From Burkholderiales bacterium (GTDB taxonomy: Bacteria; Pseudomonadota; Gammaproteobacteria; Burkholderiales; SG8-41): 64,000 nt of DNA. The DNA lies in contig JAIEPF010000007.1 in the NCBI GenBank assembly GCA_019749945.1, forward strand, positions 211,032 to 275,031. Reading direction: 5' to 3'. The notes under the pieces are model-generated. The model was not told the origin of the DNA, ran no database searches, and was given only the letters and a program-made list of their open reading frames with translations. Shown here one piece after another: positions 30,259 to 39,468 of this stretch. Position 1 is the stretch's first letter; the number at the start of each line of letters is the position of its first letter. The translations under genes and the position numbers were made by a program.

Positions 30259-30281
30259 AAGACCGCGTGTGCGGTCTTTTT
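30259..30281 (+). terminator. rpsO terminator
   Basis: AAGACCGC and GCGGTCTT close a GTGT loop, followed by TTTTGTTTTT. It lies 50 bases before pnp, so pnp expression needs readthrough or a promoter in between. Confidence 0.85.
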
Positions 30282-30330
30282 GTTTTTGAGCACAGAAAAT
30301 TCAAGCAATACAAAGAAAAGGAAATTCATC

Positions 30331-32445
30331 TTGAACCCGGTAAAAAAATCATTGATGTGGGGCCGCCACCAGCTGACGCTGGAGACCGGCGAAATCGCGC
30401 GCCAGGCTTCCGGCGCGGTCATGGTCACCATGGAAGACACGGTAGTGCTGGTCACCGTCGTCGGCGCACGCAACGCGAAGCCGGGACAGGATTTTTTCCC
30501 GCTGACCGTTGATTACCAGGAACGCACTTACGCCGCCGGCAAGATTCCCGGCGGCTTTTTCCGCCGCGAAGGCCGCCCGTCAGAGAAGGAAATCCTGACC
30601 TGCCGGCTGATCGACCGCCCGATACGCCCGCTGTTTCCCGAGGGCTTCTACAACGAAGTGCAGATCATCGCCACGGTGATGTCCTCGAACAACGAAATCG
30701 ACGCCGATATCCCGGCCATGGTCGGCGCATCCGCCGCACTGGCGCTCTCCGGCATGCCTTTTGACGGTCCGATCGGTGCCGCGCGGGTGGGCTACAGCAA
30801 CGGCCAGTACATTCTCAACCCGACCGCCACCGAATTGAAAACCTCGCAGCTGGATCTGGTGGTCGCCGGCACACAGCAGGCGGTGCTGATGGTTGAATCC
30901 GAAGCCCAGCAATTGTCGGAAGACGTGATGCTCGGAGCAGTCGTGTTCGGCCACGAACAACTGCGTACCGTGATCAATGCGATCAATGAAATGGTCGATG
31001 AAATCGGCGTGCCGGAATACAACTGGACTCCGCCGCAGAAAGACGAACAGCTCATTGCACGTCTGGCCCAGATTGCCGAAGCCGAGCTGCGTCAGGCCTA
31101 TCAGATCAGGCAGAAGCAGGCCCGCACCGTCCGTGTCAAGGAAATCAGCGAGAAAGTGCTGGCCGAACTGCTGCCGGCAGATGCCTCGCCCGACCTGATC
31201 AACACCGTCAAAAACGAGCTGGGCAACCTCGAAGCGAAAATCGTCCGCAACCAGATCCTCGACGGCGAGCCGCGCATCGACGGTCGCGACACCCGCACCG
31301 TGCGCCCGATCACCATCCGCACCGGTGTGCTGCCGCGCACCCATGGTTCCGCGCTGTTCACCCGCGGTGAAACCCAGGCCATCGTGGTCGCCACGCTGGG
31401 CACTTCGCGCGACGAGCAGATTGTCGACGCGCTGCAGGGCACCTATCGCGAACGTTTCATGCTGCATTACAACTTCCCGCCGTATTCGACCGGCGAAACC
31501 GGCCGCGTCGGCACACCGAAGCGCCGCGAAATCGGTCATGGTCGCCTGGCCAAACGCGCGCTGATGGCAGTGCTGCCTTCCGCAGAAGAATTTGCTTATT
31601 CAATCCGCGTGGTTTCGGAAATCACCGAATCCAACGGTTCGAGTTCGATGGCATCCGTCTGCGGCGGCTGCCTGTCGCTGATGGACGCCGGCGTGCCGCT
31701 GAAAGCGCAGGTGGCGGGCATCGCGATGGGGCTGATCAAGGAAAGCAACCGTTTTGCCGTGCTGTCCGACATCCTCGGCGACGAAGATCACCTCGGCGAC
31801 ATGGACTTCAAGGTGGCTGGCACCACGAACGGTGTTACCGCATTACAGATGGACATCAAGATCAACGGCATCACCAAGGAAATCATGTATGCCGCGCTGA
31901 GCCAGGCACGTGAAGGCCGCCTGCATATCCTGGAAAAAATGGCCGGTGCGATCAACGCGCCGCGCACCGAACTCTCCGCCTGGGCGCCGCGCATGATTAC
32001 CATGAAAATCAAGCCGGAAAAAATCCGCGACGTCATCGGCAAGGGCGGGGCGGTCATCCGTGCCATCACCGAGGAAACCGGCACCACGATCGACATCCAG
32101 GACGACGGCACAGTGGTCATCGCCTGCGTCTCTTCGGAAGGCGGCGAAAGCGCCCGCAAGCGCATCGAGGAACTGACCGCAGATGTTGAAGTCGGCCGCG
32201 TCTATGAAGGCACCGTGCTCAAGCTGCTGGATTTCGGCGCGATCGTCAGTGTGCTGCCGGGTCGTGACGGCCTGCTGCATATTTCGCAGATCGCCAACGA
32301 ACGCGTCAACAGCGTGGCTGACCACCTCAAGGAAGGCCAGGCCGTGCGCGTGAAGGTGCTCGAAGCCGATGAAAAAGGCCGTCTGCGCCTGTCGATGAAG
32401 GCAGTAGCCGCGCCGGCGGAAGCGCAACCTGAGCAAGTGCAGTAA
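30331..32445 (+). CDS. pnp: polyribonucleotide nucleotidyltransferase (PNPase)
   Basis: 704 residues from TTG 30331, chosen for the AAGGAAA upstream and the match of the following residues ([20 protein letters not shown]) to the family N-terminus. Two RNase PH-like cores flank a helical linker; a KH domain ([16 protein letters not shown] near 560) and an S1 domain ([20 protein letters not shown] near 625) end the protein. It is a 3'-5' phosphorolytic exoribonuclease and degradosome partner. A perfect 18-base bidirectional terminator follows. Confidence 0.97.
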   Translation: MNPVKKSLMWGRHQLTLETGEIARQASGAVMVTMEDTVVLVTVVGARNAKPGQDFFPLTVDYQERTYAAGKIPGGFFRREGRPSEKEILTCRLIDRPIRPLFPEGFYNEVQIIATVMSSNNEIDADIPAMVGASAALALSGMPFDGPIGAARVGYSNGQYILNPTATELKTSQLDLVVAGTQQAVLMVESEAQQLSEDVMLGAVVFGHEQLRTVINAINEMVDEIGVPEYNWTPPQKDEQLIARLAQIAEAELRQAYQIRQKQARTVRVKEISEKVLAELLPADASPDLINTVKNELGNLEAKIVRNQILDGEPRIDGRDTRTVRPITIRTGVLPRTHGSALFTRGETQAIVVATLGTSRDEQIVDALQGTYRERFMLHYNFPPYSTGETGRVGTPKRREIGHGRLAKRALMAVLPSAEEFAYSIRVVSEITESNGSSSMASVCGGCLSLMDAGVPLKAQVAGIAMGLIKESNRFAVLSDILGDEDHLGDMDFKVAGTTNGVTALQMDIKINGITKEIMYAALSQAREGRLHILEKMAGAINAPRTELSAWAPRMITMKIKPEKIRDVIGKGGAVIRAITEETGTTIDIQDDGTVVIACVSSEGGESARKRIEELTADVEVGRVYEGTVLKLLDFGAIVSVLPGRDGLLHISQIANERVNSVADHLKEGQAVRVKVLEADEKGRLRLSMKAVAAPAEAQPEQVQ

Positions 32446-32480
32446 TTGCGGACCTGCGCCGGGGATGATTCCGGCGCAAG

Positions 32481-32518
32481 GCAATAAAAAAGGGAGCCCA
32501 GGCTCCCTTTTTTATTGC
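32481..32518. terminator. bidirectional terminator between pnp and dksA
   Basis: A perfect 18-base inverted repeat (GCAATAAAAAAGGGAGCC and its complement) around a two-base CA centre, giving A- and T-runs on both strands. It ends pnp (plus) and dksA (minus). Confidence 0.95.
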
Positions 32519-32531
32519 CGCAGCAGTTCAA

Positions 32532-32957
32532 TTATTTTGCGACCTGGCGTTCGCGCAGTTCGTCCAGCGTTTTGCAGTCGATGCACAGGGTTGCCGTCGG
32601 CCGCGCTTCCAGCCGTTTGATGCCGATTTCCACGCCGCACGAATCACAATAGCCGTAATCCTTGGCAATGATGCGGGCGATGGTTTCATCGATTTTCTTG
32701 ATCAGCTTGCGCTCGCGGTCGCGGTTGCGCAATTCCAGCGACATGTCGGATTCCTGGCTGGCGCGGTCATTGGGATCGGCAAAAATGGTGGCCTCGTCCT
32801 GCATCGTGTGCACGGTGCGGTCGATATCCTGGGACAGCTCGCGTTTCATTTCCTCGAGCATCTTGCGGAAATGCGCCAGCTGCCGCGCATTCATGTATTC
32901 CTCTTTTGCCTTGGCAGGCTTGTACGCGGGGTAATTCTTGAGTATTTCAGTGGCCAT
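32532..32957 (-). CDS. dksA: RNA polymerase-binding transcription factor DksA
   Basis: 141 residues. A long coiled coil with the acidic tip (DRASQESDMSLELR) leads to the four-cysteine zinc finger CDSCGVEIGIKRLEA...LCIDC (C-x2-C-x17-C-x2-C). DksA works with ppGpp to repress stable-RNA promoters. It is divergent from the tRNA pair, whose promoter has a GC-rich discriminator typical of a DksA/ppGpp target. Confidence 0.95.
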   Translation of the reverse strand: MATEILKNYPAYKPAKAKEEYMNARQLAHFRKMLEEMKRELSQDIDRTVHTMQDEATIFADPNDRASQESDMSLELRNRDRERKLIKKIDETIARIIAKDYGYCDSCGVEIGIKRLEARPTATLCIDCKTLDELRERQVAK

Positions 32958-33060
32958 GAGGACGATTATGCGCTTAAAAAAAGAGCTTTAATAACAGAAT
33001 TCGAAACCCGTCGCAAGAGAACCCGGGAGGGCGCAACAAGCCGCTGCGGGAGGCGTGTAA

Positions 33061-33090
33061 TTGACGCTGACATCAGGGGCGGAGTATATT
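33061..33090 (+). promoter_or_regulatory. tRNA-Arg/tRNA-His promoter
   Basis: TTGACG (33061-33066) and TATATT (33085-33090), 18 bases apart, followed by the GC-rich discriminator ACGCGCC. This pattern is usual for stable-RNA promoters under stringent control. Confidence 0.75.
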
Positions 33091-33137
33091 ACGCGCCTTC
33101 GGTTCCGGCGGAAAAATCCCGGCTTGCCCGCTCGTTT

Positions 33138-33214
33138 GTGCCCGTAGCTCAACCGGATAGAGCACCGGCCTTCTAAGCCGGGGGTTGTGGGTTCGAGTCC
33201 CGCCGGGCGCGCCA
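33138..33214 (+). tRNA. tRNA-Arg (anticodon TCT)
   Basis: 77 bases including an encoded CCA end. Acceptor stem GTGCCCG/CGGGCGC (one G-T pair), D loop AGCTCAACCGGATAGAGC, anticodon arm CCGGCCTTCTAAGCCGG with TCT, and T arm GTGGG-TTCGAGT-CCCGC. Confidence 0.97.
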
Positions 33215-33244
33215 CAATAACAGCATGTTTCAGTTTGTTTCGGT

Positions 33245-33321
33245 GGTGGCTGTAGCTCAGCTGGTAGAGTCCTGGATTGTGATTCCAGTCGTCGTGGGTT
33301 CGAGTCCCATCAGCCACCCCA
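33245..33321 (+). tRNA. tRNA-His (anticodon GTG)
   Basis: 77 bases counting the extra 5' G and an encoded CCA. Acceptor stem GTGGCTG/CAGCCAC, anticodon arm CTGGATTGTGATTCCAG with GTG, and T arm GTGGG-TTCGAGT-CCCAT. It stands 30 bases after tRNA-Arg and is probably cotranscribed. Confidence 0.97.
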
Positions 33322-33339
33322 TCCTAGCCGTTTGCAGGC

Positions 33340-33786
33340 CTAGGTCTTGACGCGCATCACCCGCTGCTGTTCGCGTTGCCATTCCCGGTCCTTTTCCGTG
33401 GCCCGTTTGTCATGCTGTTTTTTGCCCTTGGCGAGGCCGATTTCCAGCTTGATCCTGCCTTTTGAATAATGCAGGTTCAGCGGCACCAGGGTATATCCCG
33501 CGCGCTCCACGCTGCCGATCAGCCGGTTGATTTCCTCGGCATGCAGCAGAAGTTTGCGGGTACGGACGGGATCCGGATGCACATGGGTCGAGGCGGTCGG
33601 CAGCGGGCTGATATGAGCCCCGATCAGAAACAATTCGGAGTTGCCGACGATGACGTAAGCCTCTTTCAACTGGGCGCGTCCAGCCCGGATGGCTTTTACC
33701 TCCCAGCCCTCCAAGGCGATGCCCGCCTCAAAGCGCTGTTCGATAAAATAGTCGTAAAACGCCTTTTTGTTCTCAACGATACTCAT
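33340..33786 (-). CDS. smpB: SsrA-binding protein SmpB
   Basis: 148 residues. Family hallmarks: [39 protein letters not shown] and the basic tail that binds tmRNA ([11 protein letters not shown] region). It brings tmRNA to stalled ribosomes. It is divergent from ratA, the usual arrangement in betaproteobacteria. Confidence 0.97.
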   Translation of the reverse strand: MSIVENKKAFYDYFIEQRFEAGIALEGWEVKAIRAGRAQLKEAYVIVGNSELFLIGAHISPLPTASTHVHPDPVRTRKLLLHAEEINRLIGSVERAGYTLVPLNLHYSKGRIKLEIGLAKGKKQHDKRATEKDREWQREQQRVMRVKT

Positions 33787-33850
33787 TGTTTGACCAGATC
33801 ATGACAAGCCGTATTTTAACCGGGCCGGCGATGATGCTGCGGATTCCGGC

Positions 33851-34282
33851 ATGAAAGTATCCCGTTCGGCGCTGGTCCATTTCAGTGCCGCCCAGATGTT
33901 CGGACTGGTCGATGACATTGAACGTTACCCGGAATTCCTGCCATGGTGCAGCGGAACAAGGGTGACGCAGCGCGATGCGGCGACGACCAGTGCTACGATC
34001 AACATCAACTACCGCGGCATCCGGCAGAGTTTTTCAACCGAAAACCGCAAGCATTTTCCGCAGCAGATGAGCATGCGGCTTGTCGAGGGTCCGTTCAAGG
34101 CACTGGATGGCGAATGGCGCTTTACGCCGCTGGACGAAATGGCCTGCAGGATCGATTTCCAGCTGCAATACGAGTTTTCCAATGCCTTGCTGGAAAAACT
34201 GGTCGGGCCTGTGTTCGGCTACATCGCCGGCACCATGGTCGATGCCTTTCTGAAGCGGGCAGAGCAATTGCACAGCGCGTGA
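33851..34282 (+). CDS. ratA: RatA / Coq10-like START-domain protein
   Basis: 143 residues. The START/polyketide-cyclase fold is recognisable from YPEFLPWCSGTRV, FKALDGEWRFTPL and LEKLVGPVFGYIAGTMVDAF. Homologues are described both as the toxin RatA, which blocks 70S assembly, and as ubiquinone-binding Coq10-like proteins; the second role is probably general. Adjacent to smpB (divergent) and the RatB/RnfH gene (overlapping or coupled). Confidence 0.92.
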   Translation: MKVSRSALVHFSAAQMFGLVDDIERYPEFLPWCSGTRVTQRDAATTSATININYRGIRQSFSTENRKHFPQQMSMRLVEGPFKALDGEWRFTPLDEMACRIDFQLQYEFSNALLEKLVGPVFGYIAGTMVDAFLKRAEQLHSA

Positions 34283-34287
34283 GCCGG

Positions 34288-34557
34288 ATGAAGGTCTCTG
34301 TCGCCTATGCCTTGCCGCACCGTCAGATCGTACGCGAACTCGAGGTGGCGGAAGGTTCGACAGTTGCTGACGCACTGCGGGGATCGGGGCTGCTGCAAGA
34401 CTTTCCGGCAATTGATCCGGTTGTCACAAAAGTCGGGATATACGGCAAAACCGCCTCATGGGACGAGGTGCTGCAACCGGGTGACCGGGTGGAAATCTAC
34501 CGACCGCTGAACATCGATGCCAAGAACGCACGCCGCGAGCGCGGCAGAAAAAGTTGA
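34288..34557 (+). CDS. ratB: RatB / RnfH family ubiquitin-like-fold protein
   Basis: 89 residues. KVSVAYALPHRQIVRELEVA, KVGIYGKTASWDEVLQPGDR and VEIYRPLNIDAK are the family signature. It forms the conserved pair with ratA; a role as RatA's antitoxin is not established. An in-frame GTG at 34279 overlaps the ratA stop and would add three residues. Confidence 0.9.
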   Translation: MKVSVAYALPHRQIVRELEVAEGSTVADALRGSGLLQDFPAIDPVVTKVGIYGKTASWDEVLQPGDRVEIYRPLNIDAKNARRERGRKS

Positions 34558-34561
34558 AGCA

Positions 34562-35008
34562 TCACTTGCAATTGGTGTCTACCGCGCGCTGCGCACGCGC
34601 CATCTCTGCAGCGCGTTCGTTATCTTCCATGAATACGCGCTCGCCGGTTGCCGGATCGGTTTTGCCGATGCGGATGCCGGACTGCAGGCTGCGCAGGTAA
34701 GACTGGGCTGCCTCGCAATTCTGTTTGCGATCCGCGGTTTCCTGGTTTTTTTCCTCCCCTTTTTTGGCGGCTTCCTGCTGCTCCAGCTTGCGCTTGCGGA
34801 ACTCGGCGTCGCGTTCAGCCAGGGATTTCTGCGGGCCAGCCGGCGCAGCTTCGGGATTATTGCGAATCCCTGTGGACTCCGCCTTGGTTCCCGGGGGGCA
34901 AACTGCGGCAAATTCAACCCGGCCGCCTGCGCCTATACATTTCATGATCTGGGCATGCGCCGTAAATGGCAGGGTGGCCAGAGCCAGGATTGCGAGTAAA
35001 GTTTTCAT
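34562..35008 (-). CDS. DUF4124-type periplasmic protein
   Basis: 148 residues from ATG 35008 (MKTLLAILALATLPFTAHAQ, a signal peptide). The mature start IMKCIGAGGRVEFAAVCPPG resembles the DUF4124 pattern, a short cysteine-containing module. A charged coiled-coil stretch follows (AERDAEFRKRKLEQQEAAKK), and the C-terminus has further cysteines (QNCEAAQ, DTNCK). Function unknown. Convergent with ratB, four bases apart. Confidence 0.75.
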   Translation of the reverse strand: MKTLLAILALATLPFTAHAQIMKCIGAGGRVEFAAVCPPGTKAESTGIRNNPEAAPAGPQKSLAERDAEFRKRKLEQQEAAKKGEEKNQETADRKQNCEAAQSYLRSLQSGIRIGKTDPATGERVFMEDNERAAEMARAQRAVDTNCK

Positions 35009-35172
35009 GATCGGTGCCTGCTCAATTTGGGGGCGTGACAGCTCATCCCGTCCACGCGAGACTGCCCAGAAAATAGCCAGTTTGCGCTCTGCCGTCAATG
35101 GAATAACGCCGCAGTCAGTTTACCGTTTACGCCTCAACGCCTATAATCCGCGCTTTGCGAAGGACGCATCCC

Positions 35173-36639
35173 ATGCGCGTGGTGCAGAAAGCCCTCACTT
35201 TCGACGATGTGCTGCTGATTCCGGCACATTCCTCAATCCTGCCGCGTGAAGTCAGCCTCAAAACCAAGCTTACCCGCGGCATCTCCCTGAACATACCGCT
35301 GCTGTCGGCGGCGATGGATACCGTGACCGAATCCCGGCTGGCGATTGCCATTGCCCAGGAAGGCGGCATCGGCATAGTCCACAAGAACATGACACCCAAG
35401 GCGCAGGCTGCCGAGGTCACCAAGGTCAAGCGTTTCGAGAGCGGCATCGTCAAGGATCCGATCACCATCACCCAGGACATGACGGTGAAAGACGTGCTGG
35501 CGCTGACGCGGCAGCACCGCATCTCCGGTTTGCCGGTGGTCGGCGCCGACGGCAAGGTGGTTGGCATCGTCACCAACCGCGACCTGCGCTTTGAAAGCAA
35601 ACTCAATCAGCCGGTCAAAAACATCATGACACCTCGCGCCAGGCTGATCACTGTGCGCGAGGGTTCGGGCCGGGAAGAGGCCCGCATGCTGATGCACAAA
35701 CACCGGCTGGAGCGGGTGCTCGTGGTCAACAAGAATTTTGAATTGCGCGGCCTGATCACGGTCAAGGACATCCTCAAATCCTCCGAACATCCCAACGCCT
35801 GCAAGGACAAGCTTGGTCGTCTGCGCGTCGGTGCCGCGGTCGGGGTCGGTGAGGGCACGGAAGAACGCGCCGAAGCGCTGGTCGAGGCCGGCGTCGATGT
35901 CATCATCGTCGATACCGCGCATGGACATTCCGAAGGCGTGCTCAAACGCGTGCGCTGGCTGAAACGCAGCTACCCGAAACTGCAGGTGATCGGCGGCAAC
36001 ATCGCCACCGCCTCCGCGGCAAAAGCGCTGGTCGACCACGGTGTTGACGGCGTCAAGGTCGGCATCGGTCCCGGCTCGATCTGCACCACGCGCATTGTCG
36101 CCGGCATCGGTGTGCCGCAAATCACCGCCGTGGATAATGTTGCAAAGGCGCTCGCAAAAACCGACGTGCCGCTGATCGCCGACGGCGGCATCCGTTATTC
36201 CGGCGATATCGCCAAGGCGATTGCCGCCGGCGCTTATTCGGTGATGGTCGGCAGCCTGTTTGCCGGCACCGAAGAGTCACCGGGCGAGATCGAACTGTTC
36301 CAGGGCCGTTCCTACAAGTCGTACCGCGGCATGGGTTCGCTGGGTGCGATGCAGCAGGGTTCCGCCGACCGTTATTTCCAGGAGCTCGACGAACTCGACA
36401 CCGAAAAACTGGTGCCTGAAGGCGTCGAAGGCCGTGTCCCGTACAAGGGGGGCGTGGCGCCATTGATTCATCAATTAATGGGCGGCCTGCGCGCCAGCAT
36501 GGGTTATATGGGCTGCAGCAGCATCGATGCGGTCCGCCGCGAAGCCGAATTCGTCGAAATCACCTCGGCCGGCATCCGCGAATCCCATGTCCACGACGTG
36601 CAGATCGTCAAGGAAGCGCCGAACTATCGTGTCGAATAA
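35173..36639 (+). CDS. guaB: inosine-5'-monophosphate dehydrogenase
   Basis: 488 residues from ATG 35173 ([20 protein letters not shown]). The catalytic cysteine lies in [18 protein letters not shown] (near 302). Two CBS domains are inserted at about 92-205 ([33 protein letters not shown]), and the flap carries [17 protein letters not shown]. It makes XMP for guanine nucleotides. guaA follows after 72 bases, giving the standard gua operon. Confidence 0.97.
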   Translation: MRVVQKALTFDDVLLIPAHSSILPREVSLKTKLTRGISLNIPLLSAAMDTVTESRLAIAIAQEGGIGIVHKNMTPKAQAAEVTKVKRFESGIVKDPITITQDMTVKDVLALTRQHRISGLPVVGADGKVVGIVTNRDLRFESKLNQPVKNIMTPRARLITVREGSGREEARMLMHKHRLERVLVVNKNFELRGLITVKDILKSSEHPNACKDKLGRLRVGAAVGVGEGTEERAEALVEAGVDVIIVDTAHGHSEGVLKRVRWLKRSYPKLQVIGGNIATASAAKALVDHGVDGVKVGIGPGSICTTRIVAGIGVPQITAVDNVAKALAKTDVPLIADGGIRYSGDIAKAIAAGAYSVMVGSLFAGTEESPGEIELFQGRSYKSYRGMGSLGAMQQGSADRYFQELDELDTEKLVPEGVEGRVPYKGGVAPLIHQLMGGLRASMGYMGCSSIDAVRREAEFVEITSAGIRESHVHDVQIVKEAPNYRVE

Positions 36640-36711
36640 TTCGCGTTGAATGATCGCCCCGCCGGCGCCCTGCGCGCCGACGCCTGAAAACCCGACGTAA
36701 CGATCCTGTCC

Positions 36712-38277
36712 GTGCAACACGAAAAAATCCTGATTCTCGATTTCGGTTCACAATATACCCAGTTGATTGCGCGCCGGGTGCGCGAACTCCATGTGTACTG
36801 CGAACTCCACCCGTACGACGTCACCGAAGATTTCATCCGCGCCTTCAAACCCGCCGGCGTGATCCTCTCCGGCGGGCCGGCCTCGGTGTGGGAAGACAGC
36901 ACGCCACGCGCACCGTCGCTGGTGTACGAACTGGGTGTGCCGGTGCTGGGCATCTGCTACGGCATGCAGACCATGGCGGAACAACTCGGCGGCAAGGTCG
37001 AGATGGGCAGGGTGCGCGAGTTCGGTTATGCCGAAGTGCGCGCGCGAGGTCATACCGCCTTGCTGAAAGACATCCAGGATCGGACCACGGTCGAAGGCCA
37101 CAGCTTGCTCGACGTGTGGATGAGCCACGGCGACAAGGTGATCGACATGCCGCCGGGCTTCAAGCTGATGGCCAGCAACGCGACCTGCCCGATCGCCGGC
37201 ATGGCGGATGAGGCGCGCAAATTCTATGCCGTGCAGTTCCATCCCGAGGTCACGCACACGCCGCAGGGCAGGGCCTTGATCGAACGCTTTGTTCTGGGCA
37301 TCTGCGGACTGGCCGGCGACTGGAGCATGCCCAATTACGTCGAGGAAGCCGTTGCGCGCATCCGCCGTGATGTCGGCGATGAGGAGGTCATCCTCGGCCT
37401 GTCGGGCGGTGTTGACTCCTCGGTGGCCGCGGCACTGATCCATCGCGCCATCGGCAAACAACTGACCTGCGTGTTTGTCGACAACGGCCTGCTGCGCCTG
37501 AACGAGGCGGGGCAGGTGATGGCCACCTTTGCGCAGAATTTCGGGGTCCGCGTGATCCACGTCAATGCCCGTGACCAGTTCATGGGTCATCTCGCGGGCG
37601 TCACCGATCCCGAACAAAAACGCAAAGTCATCGGCCGCGAATTCATCGAAGTGTTCCAGGCCGAATCGGCAAAACTGCCCAAAGCCAAATGGCTGGCGCA
37701 AGGCACGATCTATCCGGATGTCATCGAATCCGCCGGCGCCAAGACCAAAAAAGCCCACACCATCAAATCACACCACAACGTCGGCGGCCTGCCGGACACA
37801 CTGCACCTGAAACTGCTGGAACCACTGCGCGAACTGTTCAAGGACGAAGTGCGGGAGCTGGGTCTGGCCCTCGGCCTGCCGCGCGACATGGTGTTCCGCC
37901 ATCCCTTCCCGGGACCGGGGCTGGGGGTGCGCATCCTCGGCGAAGTCAAGGCGCAATACGCCGACCTGCTGCGCGAAGCCGACGCCATCTTTATCGAAGA
38001 GCTGCGCGCCGCTGATTGGTATGACAAAACCGCGCAGGCTTTTGCCGTGTTCCTGCCGGTGAAATCGGTGGGCGTGATGGGCGATGGCCGCACTTATGAG
38101 TATGTTGTTGCGCTGCGTGCGGTACAGACCACGGATTTCATGACCGCGCACTGGGCGGAGCTGCCGTACAGCCTGCTGGCCAAAGTGTCGAACCGCATCA
38201 TCAATGAAGTGCGCGGCATCAATCGCGTGGTTTACGACATCTCAGGCAAGCCGCCGGCAACTATTGAATGGGAATAG
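36712..38277 (+). CDS. guaA: GMP synthase (glutamine-hydrolysing)
   Basis: 521 residues from GTG 36712. The glutamine amidotransferase domain has its cysteine in [10 protein letters not shown] (near 85) and HPEVTHT. The ATP pyrophosphatase P-loop is LSGGVDSS (near 229), and the dimerisation domain ends PPATIEWE. It converts XMP to GMP. It is the last core gene before the accessory island; in related genomes tadA or its neighbour often follows here. Confidence 0.97.
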   Translation: MQHEKILILDFGSQYTQLIARRVRELHVYCELHPYDVTEDFIRAFKPAGVILSGGPASVWEDSTPRAPSLVYELGVPVLGICYGMQTMAEQLGGKVEMGRVREFGYAEVRARGHTALLKDIQDRTTVEGHSLLDVWMSHGDKVIDMPPGFKLMASNATCPIAGMADEARKFYAVQFHPEVTHTPQGRALIERFVLGICGLAGDWSMPNYVEEAVARIRRDVGDEEVILGLSGGVDSSVAAALIHRAIGKQLTCVFVDNGLLRLNEAGQVMATFAQNFGVRVIHVNARDQFMGHLAGVTDPEQKRKVIGREFIEVFQAESAKLPKAKWLAQGTIYPDVIESAGAKTKKAHTIKSHHNVGGLPDTLHLKLLEPLRELFKDEVRELGLALGLPRDMVFRHPFPGPGLGVRILGEVKAQYADLLREADAIFIEELRAADWYDKTAQAFAVFLPVKSVGVMGDGRTYEYVVALRAVQTTDFMTAHWAELPYSLLAKVSNRIINEVRGINRVVYDISGKPPATIEWE

Positions 38278-38424
38278 AGAATAGGTTTTTCTCTATCTAT
38301 ATGAATAGACGTAAAACTCACCGAATTCGCCGGGGTTTATCGCCACACGCAGCGGTCGGTTGAAGGCTGCCATGGAAATCCATTCCGGCCAAATCCCGCT
38401 ACGCACTACAGGTCTTGCTGACGG

Positions 38425-38802
38425 GTGTTGATATTTCCGTTCCACATCGCGGCGACAAGGAAGACAAGTGCACCACAACAACCCATGTGGAAGCACTGGT
38501 CCATCTGCAGATTTCTTGCGACTTATGGCCAAACCCGCTTCTTCAGGTACCCATTGCTTGTCGAAAAGCGGGAACATCCCGACTATCGCATGAGCAGTCG
38601 CGATCTGGTTGTCGGCATCGAGATTACAGAGGCGATGTCGGAGGACATGACGCGGACCGACGCCATGCGATACGACGAAGACGACGTTGTTTTCCTGAAC
38701 CTGTCCTCGTTCGTTCTGTACGGGAGCCTCGCGTCGCTCGACGCAGGAGCTTCGCACAATTCGAGAAGGCTCCCGTTATTCTCGGATACGGAGGCGTCTT
38801 AG
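38425..38802 (+). pseudogene. decayed gene, possibly nuclease-like, at the left edge of the island
   Basis: An open stretch of 125 codons whose middle looks like real protein: RFLATYGQTRFFRYPLL, REHPDYRMSSRDLVVGIEIT and EDMTRTDAMRYDEDDVVFLN. The spacing of HPDYR and VGIEIT recalls a PD-(D/E)xK nuclease-like core, but this is a weak call. Beginning and end do not look coding and a second frame overlaps, so this appears to be a frameshifted remnant. Nothing else is recognisable between guaA and hsp20. Confidence 0.3.
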
Positions 38803-38936
38803 CCTGCCCGGGCCAGTCCGCGCAATGCGCAACCATTGCCTTGAGCAAGGCATACTTTCTCGCGACGTTCAAACTTGCGCTATCTGCCAGCCGGTCACTG
38901 TTTGTTTCAATCGGCTTGCTCGCGTATACGGCGTCC

Positions 38937-39446
38937 TTAACTGATGCGTATTCGCTTGGGCTTCTCGTCTGGCGCCTTGGGCAGCTTGACTGCGAGGACG
39001 CCGTTCTTGAACTGTGCGTCGGCGCGGTCGGCGTGGACGTTGCGCGGTAACGGAATGGCCCGCTCGAAGACGCCATAGGCGCATTGCCGCATGTGATACG
39101 AGCCGGTCACATAGGTGGTGTCGGATCGTTTCTCGCCCCGCACGATGAGCGTGTTGCCTTCAATTACGATCTCGCAGTCCTCCTTGGCTATGCCCGGCAA
39201 CTCGATGCGGACCACGATTTCGCTTCCCGTATCAATCAGGTCGCTCGCGAGCAGGCTCCATCGCGGTGCATCGTGGAGGGTCGTCACGTCGGAGGCGCTG
39301 GATTCGTTGCCCGTACCGCGGGTGAACCGGGTAAGGGCGTTCGCCGATTGGGACAGGAGTTCGCGCCACCCTTCCGTCAGGCTTTCCCAGCCACGTGCAA
39401 GGTCGCGTCCCAGATCTTTGCCGAATTGTTGCAATGTCTCAAGCAT
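38937..39446 (-). CDS. Hsp20-family small heat-shock protein
   Basis: 169 residues from ATG 39446, which has GGAGG five bases upstream. A variable N-terminal region (LETLQQFGKDLGRDLARGWE) precedes an alpha-crystallin domain (about 70-165): RIELPGIAKEDCEIVIEGNT, LIVRGEK, FKNGVLAVKLPK. It acts as an ATP-independent holdase. Last gene of the minus-strand stress operon, 22 bases after the DegP-like gene. The long N-terminus recalls the Hsp20 proteins of heat-resistance islands more than housekeeping IbpA. Confidence 0.92.
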   Translation of the reverse strand: MLETLQQFGKDLGRDLARGWESLTEGWRELLSQSANALTRFTRGTGNESSASDVTTLHDAPRWSLLASDLIDTGSEIVVRIELPGIAKEDCEIVIEGNTLIVRGEKRSDTTYVTGSYHMRQCAYGVFERAIPLPRNVHADRADAQFKNGVLAVKLPKAPDEKPKRIRIS

Positions 39447-39468
39447 GTTTTCCTCCATTTGCCATGTT

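Noticed and set aside
33138..33321. tRNA genes as attachment site of the accessory island
   Set aside because: The island begins after guaA, 5 kb away, and no repeat of a tRNA 3' end was found at its right border.
38415..39050. Plus-strand frame of 211 codons across the left island border
   Set aside because: Its second half is antisense to hsp20 and its first half overlaps a better frame; composition does not suggest protein.
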